DNA of 64,000 nt from assembly GCF_900184795.1 (NCBI RefSeq), contig NZ_FXXN01000020.1:122664-186663 (forward strand). Reading direction: 5' to 3'. Shown here piece after piece: positions 1 through 9,520 of the stretch. The first letter of the stretch is position 1. Every line of letters begins with the position of its first letter. A program made the translations under genes and the position numbers. Under the pieces are notes generated by a model. That model saw nothing but the letters and a program-made list of their open reading frames with translations. It was not told the origin of the DNA and ran no database searches. The DNA comes from Magnetospirillum sp. 15-1 (GTDB taxonomy: Bacteria > Pseudomonadota > Alphaproteobacteria > Rhodospirillales > Magnetospirillaceae).

Positions 1-1099
1 CGGCCAGCAGAAAGCCCGCAGGGCCCACCGATCCCATGGTCTGTTGCCGCATCCGGCGATTGAGGTCCGGAGCTCCCTTGAACTGCAGGGCGGTGACGTG
101 CTGCACGGTCAGATCCACGGCAAGCGGCTGGATCACGAAGAACTGGATTTCGGCGATGAACAGATTGGGAAAAATCATGATGTGCGGAGTACCGTCGATC
201 ATGATCCGCGCGGCCTCCTCGGCCCCATAGGCCGTCTTCATCCGCTCCACGTAATCGGGAAGACGGTCCGCCGTGGTGCCGAACCAACTTAGTAGTTCAC
301 CGCGCTTGCGAAACTCGGGACGCAGATCGATCTCTGTGTGTCCGCCGCCCAAATCCCTGGCGACCGCCGTCGATTCGCTGCCGTAAAGCCCGCCGATGCC
401 GCTCTCCGCCACGTCGAAGATTGAAGCGTGAACGAAGGCCGGGTGGTAGCCATCAGTCTCGTTTTCGACGACGAACTTCCAGTTCGCCTTGACCTTATGC
501 TTCAAAAAGCCGGTGGTAACCTCGACCTCGCCCTCGGGCGAGGTTCGGCACAGAGCATCGATCGCCCCCCTCGCACCGCCTAGATGTTCCTCCAGCGTCG
601 GCCCATCGGCCGCCATGGATCCGAAGACAAAGCCCTTATAGGAGGCAACGCGGGCGACCCGGCCAAGTCCCAGGGCCGAACGATCGACCCCCTCATAGCC
701 CGAAGGGAATGGAAGCCCCCGCATCTGCCCATCCGTATCGAAACTCCATCCGTGGTAGGGACAGGTGAACGTACGGGTATTGCCCTTCTGCGCGGTGCAG
801 ACATGCGCGCCGCGATGCGGGCAGCGATTATGGAGCAGATGGATTTTTCCGTCCCGCCCCCGGGTCATGATCACCGGTTCGGGGCCGATGGACTTCATGA
901 TGTAGTCGTTGGCATTGGGCACCTCGCTCTCATGCCCGACATAGACCCAGGTCCGATACCAGATCTTCTTCAGCTCCTCCTCGAAGATCGCCGCATCACC
1001 ATAAAGCGACCCGTGGACATGATCGGGTCGGATGAGATCACCAAGCCGCCGGGCCACGGAACCCGAGATACCCTGACTCGCTTCAGCACAACCATTCAT
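1..1099 (-). CDS. Rieske non-heme iron oxygenase, alpha subunit (3' end outside window)
   Basis: Large subunit of a ring- or alkyl-hydroxylating oxygenase. The start at 1099 encodes MNGCAEASQG, and the frame stays open to the left edge, so about 366 residues are visible. The Rieske [2Fe-2S] motif is seen as CPHRGAHVC followed by CPYHGW. The mononuclear iron site is seen as NWKFVVENETDGYH with a second His four residues on (PAFVH). No small beta subunit is visible nearby, so it may be an alpha-only oxygenase fed by the ferredoxin and reductase encoded divergently at 1280-2880. It shares a promoter region containing a perfect 40-bp palindrome with those genes. The substrate cannot be read from the sequence; the neighbourhood suggests an isoprenoid, steroid or phenylpropanoid-like acid. 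Confidence 0.88.
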   Translation of the reverse strand, partial: MNGCAEASQGISGSVARRLGDLIRPDHVHGSLYGDAAIFEEELKKIWYRTWVYVGHESEVPNANDYIMKSIGPEPVIMTRGRDGKIHLLHNRCPHRGAHVCTAQKGNTRTFTCPYHGWSFDTDGQMRGLPFPSGYEGVDRSALGLGRVARVASYKGFVFGSMAADGPTLEEHLGGARGAIDALCRTSPEGEVEVTTGFLKHKVKANWKFVVENETDGYHPAFVHASIFDVAESGIGGLYGSESTAVARDLGGGHTEIDLRPEFRKRGELLSWFGTTADRLPDYVERMKTAYGAEEAARIMIDGTPHIMIFPNLFIAEIQFFVIQPLAVDLTVQHVTALQFKGAPDLNRRMRQQTMGSVGPAGFLLA

Positions 1100-1158
1100 G
1101 GGGTCGCCTCCTGATCATCCGGCGGCAACGCTCATCCCGAGCAGCCGCGATCATGGAG

Positions 1159-1198
1159 GAGTTTATTATAGACCGACGCGTCGGTCTATAATAAACTC
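1159..1198. promoter_or_regulatory. Perfect 40-bp palindrome, probable operator of the oxygenase promoters
   Basis: Two 20-nt arms with no spacer are exact reverse complements (1159-1178 and 1179-1198), centred on ACCGACGCGTCGGT. It lies 60 bp upstream of the oxygenase start and 81 bp upstream of the ferredoxin start, in the divergent promoter region. TetR-family operators are often long palindromes of this kind, and a TetR gene sits three genes away at 2985. The pairing of regulator and site is inferred. Confidence 0.8.
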
Positions 1199-1279
1199 AG
1201 CCTATTCTAATTCCAACATGCGGGTCGTGCCCTCTCCGTATTCATCAGGCCCGTCATGCCAGACGACAGGAGCAAAGCC

Positions 1280-1600
1280 ATGCCCACCGTTATCTATAGG
1301 GAAGCCAATGGCACCTTGCATCGCATTCAGGCCAAGCCGGGCCGGACCCTGATGCAAATCGCCGTCGAACACGGCGTCCCCGGTATTTTCGGCGACTGCG
1401 GTGGCCACTGCACATGCGCCACCTGCCACGGCTATGTGGAGGAAAGCTGGATTGCCAGACTCCCGCCTCCGGCGGAAACCGAGGCGTCCATGCTCGAGGC
1501 TGTGGACGTACGCCTCGCCGGAAGCCGGCTGTGCTGTCAGATCCGCATGCAAGACGATCTCGACGGGATCGTCGTCGAGCTTCCCGCCGAGCAGACATAG
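1280..1600 (+). CDS. [2Fe-2S] ferredoxin, putidaredoxin/adrenodoxin type
   Basis: A 106-residue electron carrier that would pass electrons from the reductase at 1633 to the Rieske oxygenase at 1-1099. The cluster ligands follow the vertebrate-type pattern: CGGHCTCATCHGY supplies three cysteines, and the fourth is in SRLCCQI about 40 residues later. The start at 1280 follows AGGAGC a few bases upstream; an earlier in-frame ATG at 1256 lacks this. The gene is 33 bp from the reductase gene, so they are probably co-transcribed. Ferredoxins of this class usually serve cytochrome P450s; here the partner is more likely the divergent oxygenase, though a P450 outside the window is possible. Confidence 0.88.
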   Translation: MPTVIYREANGTLHRIQAKPGRTLMQIAVEHGVPGIFGDCGGHCTCATCHGYVEESWIARLPPPAETEASMLEAVDVRLAGSRLCCQIRMQDDLDGIVVELPAEQT

Positions 1601-1632
1601 CCCGGCACTCCCATCATATGGAGGCGACAGTA

Positions 1633-2880
1633 ATGACCGATCGCTCACTCGTAATCGTCGGCGCCGCGCATGCGGGTGTCGAATTGGCCTTCACGGCGCG
1701 TCAGCACGGCTGGCCCGGCCCCATCGTCCTTCTGGGCGAAGAGTCCGAGCCCCCCTACCAGCGCCCTCCCCTGTCGAAAGCCTACCTCGACGGAGAGACG
1801 GTGGCCGACGAACTGATCCTGCGCACCGCAAGCGCCTACGGCGAAGCTGGCATCGCGATACGGTTGGGTATCAAGGCCACCCGCATCGATCGGGCCGGAC
1901 GGACCTTGGAACTGAGCGATGGATCGCGGCAGGCCTACGATAAACTGGCCCTATGCACCGGCGGGCGCCCGCGGCCCCTGACCGTCGAAGGAATGGTCGC
2001 GGGCAAACCTCCCGCCAACCTGCACTATCTTCGCACCCGCCAGGATGCCGACCACATACGCTCCAAGCTGACGGCAGGCACCCGCCTGGCAATCGTCGGC
2101 GGCGGCTATATCGGCCTGGAAATTGCCTCCACTGCCCGCCGCCTCGGCGCCATCGTAACCCTGTTGGAAGCGGAACAGCGCGTCCTCGCCCGCGTCACGG
2201 GGTCAGAAATGTCGGCGTTTTATCAGCGCGTCCACCAAGAGGCCGGGGTGGATATCCGCACAGGCACCACCGCGGAGAAAATCGAGTGTGACGATACCGG
2301 CATTATCCAAGCTGTAACGGTTCGCGGCGGCGTGCAGATTCCGGCGGAACTGGTGATCGTCGGCATAGGGATGCTGCCCAATATCGAGCTCGCGGCGGAT
2401 GCCGGCCTGACGGTGGATGGCGGCATCATTGTCGATGAATTGTCCAGAACCTCCGATCCCGACATCGTCGCCGCCGGCGATTGCACCGCCCATGACAATG
2501 CGGCCTACGGACGGCGAATCCGACTCGAATCCGTGCCAAACGCCCTTGAGCAGGCCCGTGCCGCCGCTCTGGCGCTCTGCGGCAAGCCCAAGCCCAATCG
2601 TTCGATACCCTGGTTCTGGTCCGATCAGTTCGACCTCAAGCTTCAGATGGTCGGGCTGTCGGCCGGTCATGAACAATGCGTGCTGCGAGGCTCTCCCGCC
2701 GATCACAGTTTCATCGCCTTCTACCTGCGCGATGGCAGGTTGATCGCCGCTGACGCGGTTAATCGGCAAGCCGACTTCCTGGCTGCGAAGCGACTTGTAA
2801 CGACCGCCGCAGCCATAGACCCGACCCGGCTCGCCGACGTCTCCATCCCGCTAAAGGACCTGCTTCTTCAAAACCAATAA
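1633..2880 (+). CDS. NAD(P)H:ferredoxin reductase, FAD-dependent (rhodocoxin/putidaredoxin reductase type)
   Basis: A 415-residue flavoprotein that oxidises NAD(P)H and reduces the adjacent [2Fe-2S] ferredoxin. The N-terminal FAD-binding segment LVIVGAAHAGVELA is followed by PPYQRPPLSKAYL, typical of this reductase family. The NAD-binding GGGYIGLEIA is near residue 155, the second FAD motif DIVAAGDC near residue 280, and a reductase C-terminal domain follows. The start at 1633 comes after a purine-rich stretch (ATGGAGGCGACAG) and gives the canonical N-terminus; the frame stays open further upstream, but that overlaps the ferredoxin gene. It forms an oxygenase electron-transfer chain with its neighbours. 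Confidence 0.9.
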   Translation: MTDRSLVIVGAAHAGVELAFTARQHGWPGPIVLLGEESEPPYQRPPLSKAYLDGETVADELILRTASAYGEAGIAIRLGIKATRIDRAGRTLELSDGSRQAYDKLALCTGGRPRPLTVEGMVAGKPPANLHYLRTRQDADHIRSKLTAGTRLAIVGGGYIGLEIASTARRLGAIVTLLEAEQRVLARVTGSEMSAFYQRVHQEAGVDIRTGTTAEKIECDDTGIIQAVTVRGGVQIPAELVIVGIGMLPNIELAADAGLTVDGGIIVDELSRTSDPDIVAAGDCTAHDNAAYGRRIRLESVPNALEQARAAALALCGKPKPNRSIPWFWSDQFDLKLQMVGLSAGHEQCVLRGSPADHSFIAFYLRDGRLIAADAVNRQADFLAAKRLVTTAAAIDPTRLADVSIPLKDLLLQNQ

Positions 2881-2984
2881 AGCCCCAATTTGGATCGAGA
2901 GGCGCTTTACAACGACCCGTGATCATGCGAGAGCGATGGACCATCCTGCGGACTGGGCCACTGCAAAATCAGGGAAGAAATACG

Positions 2985-3581
2985 ATGGTGCGGGTTCGAG
3001 CCGACGATTACGACACCAAATGCCAGTCGATTCTCGACAGTGCGGCCGCACTTTTCGCCAAGACCGGCTATCCCGGCGCCAAGATGCAGGACATCGCCAA
3101 GGCCTGCGGCGCCACCAAATCGATGCTCTACCACTACTTCCCAACCAAGGACGATCTGCTGCTCGCCCTGCTCACCGAGCATCTCGAGCGCCTCATCGTC
3201 GAGCTGGAACTTGCCCTATCGGAAGCGGGGGCTGGAGAGCGGCGTTTCGCCAACTTCATTCGGGCCTATGTGCAAAAATCGGCACAATCGCGGCAACGGC
3301 ACCTCAGCGCCATGAACGACGTAAAGTTCCTGCCCGTCGAAATGCAGCCCCCCATCCTGCAACTGCAGGCCAAGGTCGTCACGTTGGGGACGGCCCTACT
3401 GCGGGAGTTGCGCTCCGACCTGCCGGCGACCGTCTACAAGCCTTATGCGCTATTGCTGCTCGGCATGCTCAATTGGACCGACCTATGGTACAAACCCGAG
3501 GGCACGATTTCGCCGCAAGAGTTGTGTGACCGTATCCAGCGCCTGTTCCTCCACGGTTTTCTCGCCGAAAAGGCCGGCTAG
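2985..3581 (+). CDS. TetR/AcrR-family transcriptional regulator
   Basis: A 198-residue one-component repressor. The N-terminal helix-turn-helix is seen as AKMQDIAKACGATKSMLYHYFPTKDDLLLAL, written here only to mark the region (about residues 30-60); the rest is a ligand-binding helical domain. The start at 2985 follows AGGGAAG by a normal spacing; an upstream in-frame ATG at 2919 has no such site. It lies directly downstream of the ferredoxin reductase gene and is convergent with the chemoreceptor gene, whose stop abuts it. It is the best local candidate to bind the 40-bp palindrome at 1159-1198, and possibly the ACCGNNCGGT sites further right. The TetR at 17819 is the alternative. Confidence 0.85.
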   Translation: MVRVRADDYDTKCQSILDSAAALFAKTGYPGAKMQDIAKACGATKSMLYHYFPTKDDLLLALLTEHLERLIVELELALSEAGAGERRFANFIRAYVQKSAQSRQRHLSAMNDVKFLPVEMQPPILQLQAKVVTLGTALLRELRSDLPATVYKPYALLLLGMLNWTDLWYKPEGTISPQELCDRIQRLFLHGFLAEKAG

Positions 3582-5252
3582 TCAGACCGCCCTGACATCG
3601 CCCAGAAATTGATCCACCAGCCTCTTGATATCCTCGGAACGCCGGGCTAGGCCGCGAGCCGATTCCAGCACATGGCCAGCCGCAGCACCGGTATTGCCCG
3701 CGGCCCGAGTCACCTCCCCGATGGTGGAGGCCACATCACGGGTACCCGCCGCCGCCTGCTGTACATTGCGGGCGATCTCATGGGTAGCGGCGCCCTGCTG
3801 CTCAACCGAGCAGGCGATGGCCGAAGCAATACCGTTGATCTCGCCGATCCGCTGGGAGATTCCCCCTATGGCCTCGACGGTAAGACGGGTAGCCTCCTGT
3901 ACGCTGGAGACCTGTTGGGCGATCTCATCGGTGGCCTTGGCGGTCTGATTGGCCAAGTTCTTTACCTCGCCGGCCACCACGGCGAAGCCCTTGCCCGCAT
4001 CTCCCGCCCGCGCCGCCTCGATGGTCGCATTCAGAGCCAGGAGGTTGGTTTGGCCGGCGATGTCGTTGATCAGCTTTACGACATCGCCGATCCGCGACGC
4101 TGCCCCGGCCAATCCCCTCACCAGTTCGTCGGTATGGGAAGCCTCCTCCGCGGCGGAGCGGGAAGCTCGGGAAGACCGTTCCATCTGCCGGCCAATCTCG
4201 GCGATGGACGAACTGAGTTCCTCGGCGGCGGCGGCCACCGTTTCGACGTTAACCGATGCCTGCTCGGTCGCGGCGGCAACGGTTGTGGTCTGGCGACTCG
4301 TCTGCTCTGCATTGGCCGCCATGGATTGGGCGACCGAGGTCATTTCCGCCGCCGCACTTGCCACGGCAGCGATCGCCTCACTCGCAGCTGTATCGAAAGA
4401 TTGGGTCAGGCTGGCAATCGCCCGGTTTCGCGCCTCATCCTTATCCAATTCCTGACGCTGTCTCGCCTCCATCCGCAGGCGTTCGATGGCGTTGATCCGG
4501 AAAATCTCTACCGTACGGGCCATGGCCCCGACCTCATCCCGACGATCCTGCGAAGGGACATCCACATCGGTCGCATTTTCAGCCAGCCGGGCCATTACTG
4601 CTGTCAGGCCGACTACCGGCCCGGCGATCAGCCTGGCCAGTCCCAGACTGACAGCACCGCCCAGCACCAGGAATATGGCCAGAACGGCGTAGTATGTCGC
4701 CTGGGAGGACGCGGCAACACCGACCGCCCCCCGGTAGGTCTCATCGGTCTCCTGGTCGGAGGTTTCGGCGAGATTACGTAACTCGCCGATCAAGGCATCG
4801 TATTGCTGCTCGGTGTTGACCATCATCACCAGCGCCGTCACCTCGTCGGTGGCGGAGACGTCGAGGACCTTGATCGAAGCGTCTCCGAACGCCTCAATCT
4901 TGGCCTGAACGTCGCCGAGTCCCGCCACCGCCTTGGCAAGCCGGGCGACGTCTTGCCGCAATTGACTCTCCAATTCGGCGATCTTGTCCTTCTTGGCTCC
5001 GGTGCTGCGCCATCCCAGCAACCGATAGAGATTGGATTGAACGACCGTACTGGCGGTTCTTACCTCGGCGATCACTTTGTACTTACGGAAGGCGCCATCG
5101 TGAAGATCGGTCAGAGCCATTCCCTGCCTGTTGGTTCCCAACTGGAAAATAGCCGTCAGGATCAGCATACAGAGGACAAGAAGCAGCGGCGCAATCAGCA
5201 CCTTCACCAGAATGCGTAGATTGGCGACATAGGTAAGCACGGCGTCCCCCAT
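3582..5252 (-). CDS. Methyl-accepting chemotaxis protein with a four-helix-bundle-type sensor
   Basis: A 556-residue transmembrane chemoreceptor. TM1 is at residues 12-36 ([15 protein letters not shown]), followed by a helical periplasmic domain of about 150 residues. TM2 ([13 protein letters not shown]) leads into a HAMP domain and a long cytoplasmic signalling domain with the hairpin tip [18 protein letters not shown]. The start at 5252 gives MGDAVLTY; the 5321 start would add a soluble leader and is less likely. It sits inside the catabolic cluster, and one of three shared operator-like sites lies 213 bp upstream (5465-5474). It may therefore direct movement toward the pathway substrate, which is inference. 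Confidence 0.88.
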   Translation of the reverse strand: MGDAVLTYVANLRILVKVLIAPLLLVLCMLILTAIFQLGTNRQGMALTDLHDGAFRKYKVIAEVRTASTVVQSNLYRLLGWRSTGAKKDKIAELESQLRQDVARLAKAVAGLGDVQAKIEAFGDASIKVLDVSATDEVTALVMMVNTEQQYDALIGELRNLAETSDQETDETYRGAVGVAASSQATYYAVLAIFLVLGGAVSLGLARLIAGPVVGLTAVMARLAENATDVDVPSQDRRDEVGAMARTVEIFRINAIERLRMEARQRQELDKDEARNRAIASLTQSFDTAASEAIAAVASAAAEMTSVAQSMAANAEQTSRQTTTVAAATEQASVNVETVAAAAEELSSSIAEIGRQMERSSRASRSAAEEASHTDELVRGLAGAASRIGDVVKLINDIAGQTNLLALNATIEAARAGDAGKGFAVVAGEVKNLANQTAKATDEIAQQVSSVQEATRLTVEAIGGISQRIGEINGIASAIACSVEQQGAATHEIARNVQQAAAGTRDVASTIGEVTRAAGNTGAAAGHVLESARGLARRSEDIKRLVDQFLGDVRAV

Positions 5253-5464
5253 ATCGTTTCGCGGCCCCAGGCTCCATCTGCAGCCCCCGCATAACCGGGA
5301 TATTGACCAAATAGTCACCATTGGATGACGCCAATGTCAATGAATTTTGTTGCGATCCGCACCAATCTGGTTTTTACCTATAACCGGCCTAGGTTGGGGT
5401 CAATATGAGCATACAGACGGCAAGCCATCACACCAGACAGGCCACATCCGTCAATTATATGATG

Positions 5465-5474
5465 ACCGTCCGGT
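5465..5474. promoter_or_regulatory. ACCGNNCGGT operator-like site, copy 1
   Basis: ACCGTCCGGT lies in the gap between the 3' end of the racemase gene and the chemoreceptor gene. On the minus strand it reads TAACCGGACGGTCAT, identical over 15 bases to the site at 14664-14678. The only gene it could control from upstream is the chemoreceptor at 3582-5252. Confidence 0.55.
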
Positions 5475-5492
5475 TATTTTACCTTATGCCAC

Positions 5493-6644
5493 TCAGATGC
5501 CGACGATTTCCTGCCCCAGCATCTCCTCGATCTCGTCGTCGCCGAAACCGGCTTGGCGCAATATCGCGACGGTATGTTCCCCGATCGCCGGTGGCGGCAG
5601 GCTGATCGAGCCGGGAGTACGGTCGAACCGGGGAGCAGGAGCGGGCTGAACCTGGCCTGCGGCCTCCACAAAAGTGCCCCGAAACATGTTGTGGCGATGT
5701 TTTGGGGCCTCGGCCATGGATAGGACCGGAGCGAAACAGGTGTCGGTCCCCTCCAGCAAAGCGCACCAGTCGTCACGGTTTCGCGCCTTGAATACCTTGG
5801 CCAGCCTAGCTTTCTGAGCCGGCCAGTCGGCCTTCGACCACTGGGGAAAATCCTCTCGGCGAAGTCCCAGCGTGTCGAGCAGAAGCCCGAAGAACTGTGG
5901 TTCGATAGCTCCAACCGAGACAAACCCGCCATCGGCACATTCGTAGCAGGCATAGAACGGCGCGGCGCCATCCAGAAAGTTATCCTCCCGCCGGTCGGTC
6001 CACTGGCTCGCGGCGTGGAATCCATAGAGCTGCGCCATCAAAAGCGCGGCACCATCGGTCATGGCCGCATCGACCACCTGGCCGAGCCCCGAGCGGCGGG
6101 CTTCCAGCAGGGCGCAGACCATGCCGAAGGCCAGCAGCATGCCGCCGCCGCCGTAATCACCGACAAGATTGAGCGGAGGCACCGGCGGCCGCCCTGCCTC
6201 GCCAATGGCATGAAGAGCCCCCGACAAGGCGATGTAGTTGATGTCGTGACCGGCAGCCTGAGCGAGAGGGCCAGATTGGCCCCAGCCGGTCATCCGCCCG
6301 TAGACGAGGCGTGGATTGCGCCCCAGGCAAACCTGCGGCCCAAGTCCGAGGCGTTCGGCGACGCCGGGGCGATATCCCTCGATCAGGGCGTCGGCCCCCT
6401 CAATCAGGCGGAGAACGGTCTGAATGCCGCGCGGATTTTTAAGATCAATGGCGATGGAACGCCGCCCGCGGTCCGTCGGACCACCGGCCGCCTTCAGCTT
6501 GTCGAAATCACCACCGCTCCCCATCGGCTTGCGGTCGACCCGCACGACGTCGGCCCCCATATCCGCCAGCAGCATGGTACCGAACGGAGCAGGCCCGAGA
6601 CCGGCCAATTCAATGATCCTGATACCGGCAAGGGGACCGGACAT
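5493..6644 (-). CDS. CaiB/BaiF-family protein, alpha-methylacyl-CoA racemase-like
   Basis: A 383-residue family III CoA-transferase fold enzyme. The segment [20 protein letters not shown] carries the His and Asp general acid/base pair typical of alpha-methylacyl-CoA racemases, which interconvert (R)- and (S)-2-methylacyl-CoA so that beta-oxidation can proceed. [15 protein letters not shown] matches the family's later conserved block. The start at 6644 was chosen because it gives [21 protein letters not shown], the canonical N-terminus; the long open frame upstream overlaps the dehydrogenase gene. It is the last gene of the five-gene minus-strand operon starting at 12607. A true CoA transferase is the alternative. 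A racemase points to methyl-branched substrates. Confidence 0.8.
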   Translation of the reverse strand: MSGPLAGIRIIELAGLGPAPFGTMLLADMGADVVRVDRKPMGSGGDFDKLKAAGGPTDRGRRSIAIDLKNPRGIQTVLRLIEGADALIEGYRPGVAERLGLGPQVCLGRNPRLVYGRMTGWGQSGPLAQAAGHDINYIALSGALHAIGEAGRPPVPPLNLVGDYGGGGMLLAFGMVCALLEARRSGLGQVVDAAMTDGAALLMAQLYGFHAASQWTDRREDNFLDGAAPFYACYECADGGFVSVGAIEPQFFGLLLDTLGLRREDFPQWSKADWPAQKARLAKVFKARNRDDWCALLEGTDTCFAPVLSMAEAPKHRHNMFRGTFVEAAGQVQPAPAPRFDRTPGSISLPPPAIGEHTVAILRQAGFGDDEIEEMLGQEIVGI

Positions 6645-6655
6645 CCGCGCATCTC

Positions 6656-7816
6656 CTAAAGCCTCTTGGCTACTTCCTCGAGCATCACCTCGGTCGCGCC
6701 ACCGCCGATGGTCAGGATGCGGGCATCTCTCGCCATCCGTTCGACGGGGGTACCGATCATGTAGCCGGCTCCACCGTGCAGTTGCAGGCAGCCATACATG
6801 ACGTCCTGCAGACTCTCGGCCGACATGACCTTGACCATCGATAGTTCGCGGACACAGTCGAACCCACTGGCGTCCAGTTCGGCCGCCTGATAGGCCAATG
6901 CACGAGCGGCAGCCGCCTTGGCAGCCAGCAGCCCCAGCCGCTGGCGGGTTGCCTGCAGATCCCACAAAGTGCCGCCGAACGCCTGCCGGTTTCGGACATG
7001 TTCCAGGGTCAATTCGAGGGCCTTGGCGCTTTCGCCGGCACAAATCGCCCCCACCACCATCCGTTCGTTCTGGAAATTCTTCATGATGCCGTAGAAACCC
7101 TGATTTTCCACTCCCAGGAGGTTCTCAGCCGGCACTCTTGCGTCGTCGAAGAACAGTTCGGCGGTATCGGAACAGCGCCAGCCATGCTTCTCCAGCTTGC
7201 GCCCCACCACGAAACCGGGCGTTCCCTTTTCGATGATAAACAGTGAAATGCCCCGGCTCCCTTTGGCGGCCGGGTCGCTCCGCGCCGCCACGACGTAGGT
7301 GTCGCCGTAAACGCCATTGGTGATGAACGTCTTGCTGCCATTGATGACCCAATGGTCGCCATCGCGTATTGCGCGGGTCCTGAGACCGGCGACGTCTGAA
7401 CCAGCCCCCGGTTCGGTCACGGCGATGGCGCAGACCTTCTCCCCACGGATCAGCGGCGGGAGGTACTTGGCCTTCTGTTCGGCCGTGCCGTCACGGGTGA
7501 TATGGGTCGCAGACATGTCCGTATGGACGGTGACGCAGGCGGTCACGCCGCCGAAGGTGCTTCGCGCCAGTTCCTCGGCGAAGACCATGGAGGCGAGCGG
7601 CCCCAGATCGGTGCCGCCGTATTCCGCGGGATGACGCATTCCCAGAAACCCCAGTTCCCCCATCTGGCGGAAGATATCGCGCGGAATCATCCCGTCGCGC
7701 TCCCACTGTTCGCCATGGGGGATGATCTTCTCATCGACGAAACGCTTCACCTGTCCGCGCAGCATGCGCAATTCGTCGGTAATGCAGCTGGGATCGGGAA
7801 ACCGCACCTCGGCCAT
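6656..7816 (-). CDS. Acyl-CoA dehydrogenase, long/branched-chain type active site
   Basis: A 386-residue FAD-dependent dehydrogenase making trans-2-enoyl-CoA. Family blocks are [16 protein letters not shown] and [11 protein letters not shown] mid-protein and [10 protein letters not shown] near the C-terminus. Where short- and medium-chain enzymes have the catalytic Glu in YEGT, this protein has IGGGATEVM. It instead has a Glu in NERMVV, the position used by isovaleryl-CoA and long-chain dehydrogenases, so a branched or bulky substrate is likely. The start at 7816 gives MAEVRFPDP, 17 bp after the previous gene; the longer open frame upstream overlaps that gene. It is the fourth gene of the operon. 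Confidence 0.88.
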   Translation of the reverse strand: MAEVRFPDPSCITDELRMLRGQVKRFVDEKIIPHGEQWERDGMIPRDIFRQMGELGFLGMRHPAEYGGTDLGPLASMVFAEELARSTFGGVTACVTVHTDMSATHITRDGTAEQKAKYLPPLIRGEKVCAIAVTEPGAGSDVAGLRTRAIRDGDHWVINGSKTFITNGVYGDTYVVAARSDPAAKGSRGISLFIIEKGTPGFVVGRKLEKHGWRCSDTAELFFDDARVPAENLLGVENQGFYGIMKNFQNERMVVGAICAGESAKALELTLEHVRNRQAFGGTLWDLQATRQRLGLLAAKAAAARALAYQAAELDASGFDCVRELSMVKVMSAESLQDVMYGCLQLHGGAGYMIGTPVERMARDARILTIGGGATEVMLEEVAKRL

Positions 7817-7833
7817 GCCCCCCCCTTTCCGGC

Positions 7834-9501
7834 TCAAGCCACCTGGAAAATTGCGACCGGCATGTCGTCGAGCCGCAGCGGCAGTTGACACATCCGGGCG
7901 TGATGCCGGGCCTCCGGCAGCATGAAATCGCGAACGAATCGGGCCAGCGCCCGAATTTTTACGGGATCTGGGGCCTTTTCGGCATGACTTTCCAGTCTGG
8001 CCCAGGCGGCTCCAAAGGCTGCCAAGCCGGTCAGTCGCATATAGGAATGGGCCAAGGGCTCGGGATGCGGAGATGTCGCCACCACCTCGCTGGCCTGCCG
8101 CCAATCCTCCAGTACCTCCGCCAGGGCTTGGGTGGTCGCCGGGTTACCGCTCTGCTGTGCGGCCGCAATCGCCGCCACGATATGGCCGTCGAAGGCCGAA
8201 ATGGTCCGGCCATCCTTCAGCAACCGCCCCGCGACCGTCAGAGCGTGAATCCCGTTGGTGCCCTCGTAAATCTGGGAGATCCGGGAATCGCGCAGGATCT
8301 GCTCCAGCCGGTATTCCCGGAGATAGCCATAGCCGCCATGAACCTGAATGCCCAGATTGGCGGCCTCGACCACCGCCTCGGTACAGAACACTTTGCAAAC
8401 CGAGGTCATGAGATCAACCAAGGGCGAGCCGCCATCAGCCTCGATATCGGCCAAGGTCGCGTAGGTCATGGCCCGCCCTCCAAGGGTCAAGGCCATCTGA
8501 GTCATCAGCATCCGCCGGACGTCCTCATGCTCGGAGATCACCACCGGCCCGGTCGAATCACCACGCCGCCCTTGCACCCGGCTGGCGGCATAGGACAGCG
8601 TCCGTTGCGCGGCGCAATCGGCCAGGGCAACCCCCTGTAAGGCCACCTCAAGCCGTTGGACGTTCATCAACGTGAACATCCGCTTCAAGCCCTCGCCGGG
8701 ACCACCGATCATCACCGCCTGGGTACCGTCAAAGGCGAGTTGGCAGGTGGCGGCGGCATGCAGCCCCATCTTCTCCTCGATTCGGACCACCGAGATACCG
8801 TTGGTAGATCCATCCTCGAGGTGGGAGGGAGCGAGAAACAGCGATAACCCCTTGAGTCCAGGCGCGGCATCCCGCGTACGGGCCAAAACCAGGTGAACCA
8901 CACGCCCGGTGAAGTCCTGGTCACCGCCAGAGATGAATATCTTGCCTCCGTCGATGGTCCAGCCGTCGCCCTGGGGGGAAGCGGTGGTCCGGATCAGAGA
9001 AAGGTCGGACCCCGCCTGGGGCTCGGTAAGGCACATGGAAGCCAGCCACTCGCACGAGGCCAGACGTGGAATCCACAGGGCCTTGACGTCATCATCGGCG
9101 TTGACGGCAAGGGTACGGATGACCCCCTGGGCCAGGGAAACGCCCATGTGAAAGGAAATGCAGGCGCCCGCCAGCATCTCGGAGAACGCACTGGCCAGCA
9201 ATCCAGGCAACCCCTGGCCGCCATATTGGGGATCCGCCGCCAGTCCCTGCCACCCTCCTTCGCGGAACTGAGCAAATGCACGATGGAAAGCCTCGGGCAG
9301 ATGAACCCGTCCATCAACCAGCTTTACCCCCTCGCGATCACCGATGGGGTCGAGCGGAGCGATGGCCTCGTCGATGAAGCGGCCCGCATGGGTCAGCACC
9401 TCGGCGGCCAGCCCGGAATCCCAATGGATGATCCGGGGAGCATCGGCGATATGCTCCAAAGTGAAGAGAATTTCCGCGAGTGGGGCACGATAATCGATCA
9501 T
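7834..9501 (-). CDS. Acyl-CoA dehydrogenase with C-terminal extension (DmdC-like architecture)
   Basis: A 555-residue FAD-dependent acyl-CoA dehydrogenase, longer than the usual 380-390 because of a C-terminal helical domain of about 130 residues, as in the methylmercaptopropionyl-CoA dehydrogenase (DmdC) branch. CLTEPQAGSDLSLIRT and KIFISGGDQDF form the flavin/substrate core. HGGYGYLREY and QIYEGTNGIHAL are intact, so the classical catalytic Glu is present, unlike in the neighbouring enzyme. The start at 9501 follows AGGAGG by nine bases; a TTG at 9507 would be too close to that site. It is the third gene of the operon. Its different active-site type suggests the two dehydrogenases act at different rounds or on different chain lengths. 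Confidence 0.87.
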   Translation of the reverse strand: MIDYRAPLAEILFTLEHIADAPRIIHWDSGLAAEVLTHAGRFIDEAIAPLDPIGDREGVKLVDGRVHLPEAFHRAFAQFREGGWQGLAADPQYGGQGLPGLLASAFSEMLAGACISFHMGVSLAQGVIRTLAVNADDDVKALWIPRLASCEWLASMCLTEPQAGSDLSLIRTTASPQGDGWTIDGGKIFISGGDQDFTGRVVHLVLARTRDAAPGLKGLSLFLAPSHLEDGSTNGISVVRIEEKMGLHAAATCQLAFDGTQAVMIGGPGEGLKRMFTLMNVQRLEVALQGVALADCAAQRTLSYAASRVQGRRGDSTGPVVISEHEDVRRMLMTQMALTLGGRAMTYATLADIEADGGSPLVDLMTSVCKVFCTEAVVEAANLGIQVHGGYGYLREYRLEQILRDSRISQIYEGTNGIHALTVAGRLLKDGRTISAFDGHIVAAIAAAQQSGNPATTQALAEVLEDWRQASEVVATSPHPEPLAHSYMRLTGLAAFGAAWARLESHAEKAPDPVKIRALARFVRDFMLPEARHHARMCQLPLRLDDMPVAIFQVA

Positions 9502-9520
9502 AACCAACTGCCTCCTAGTC

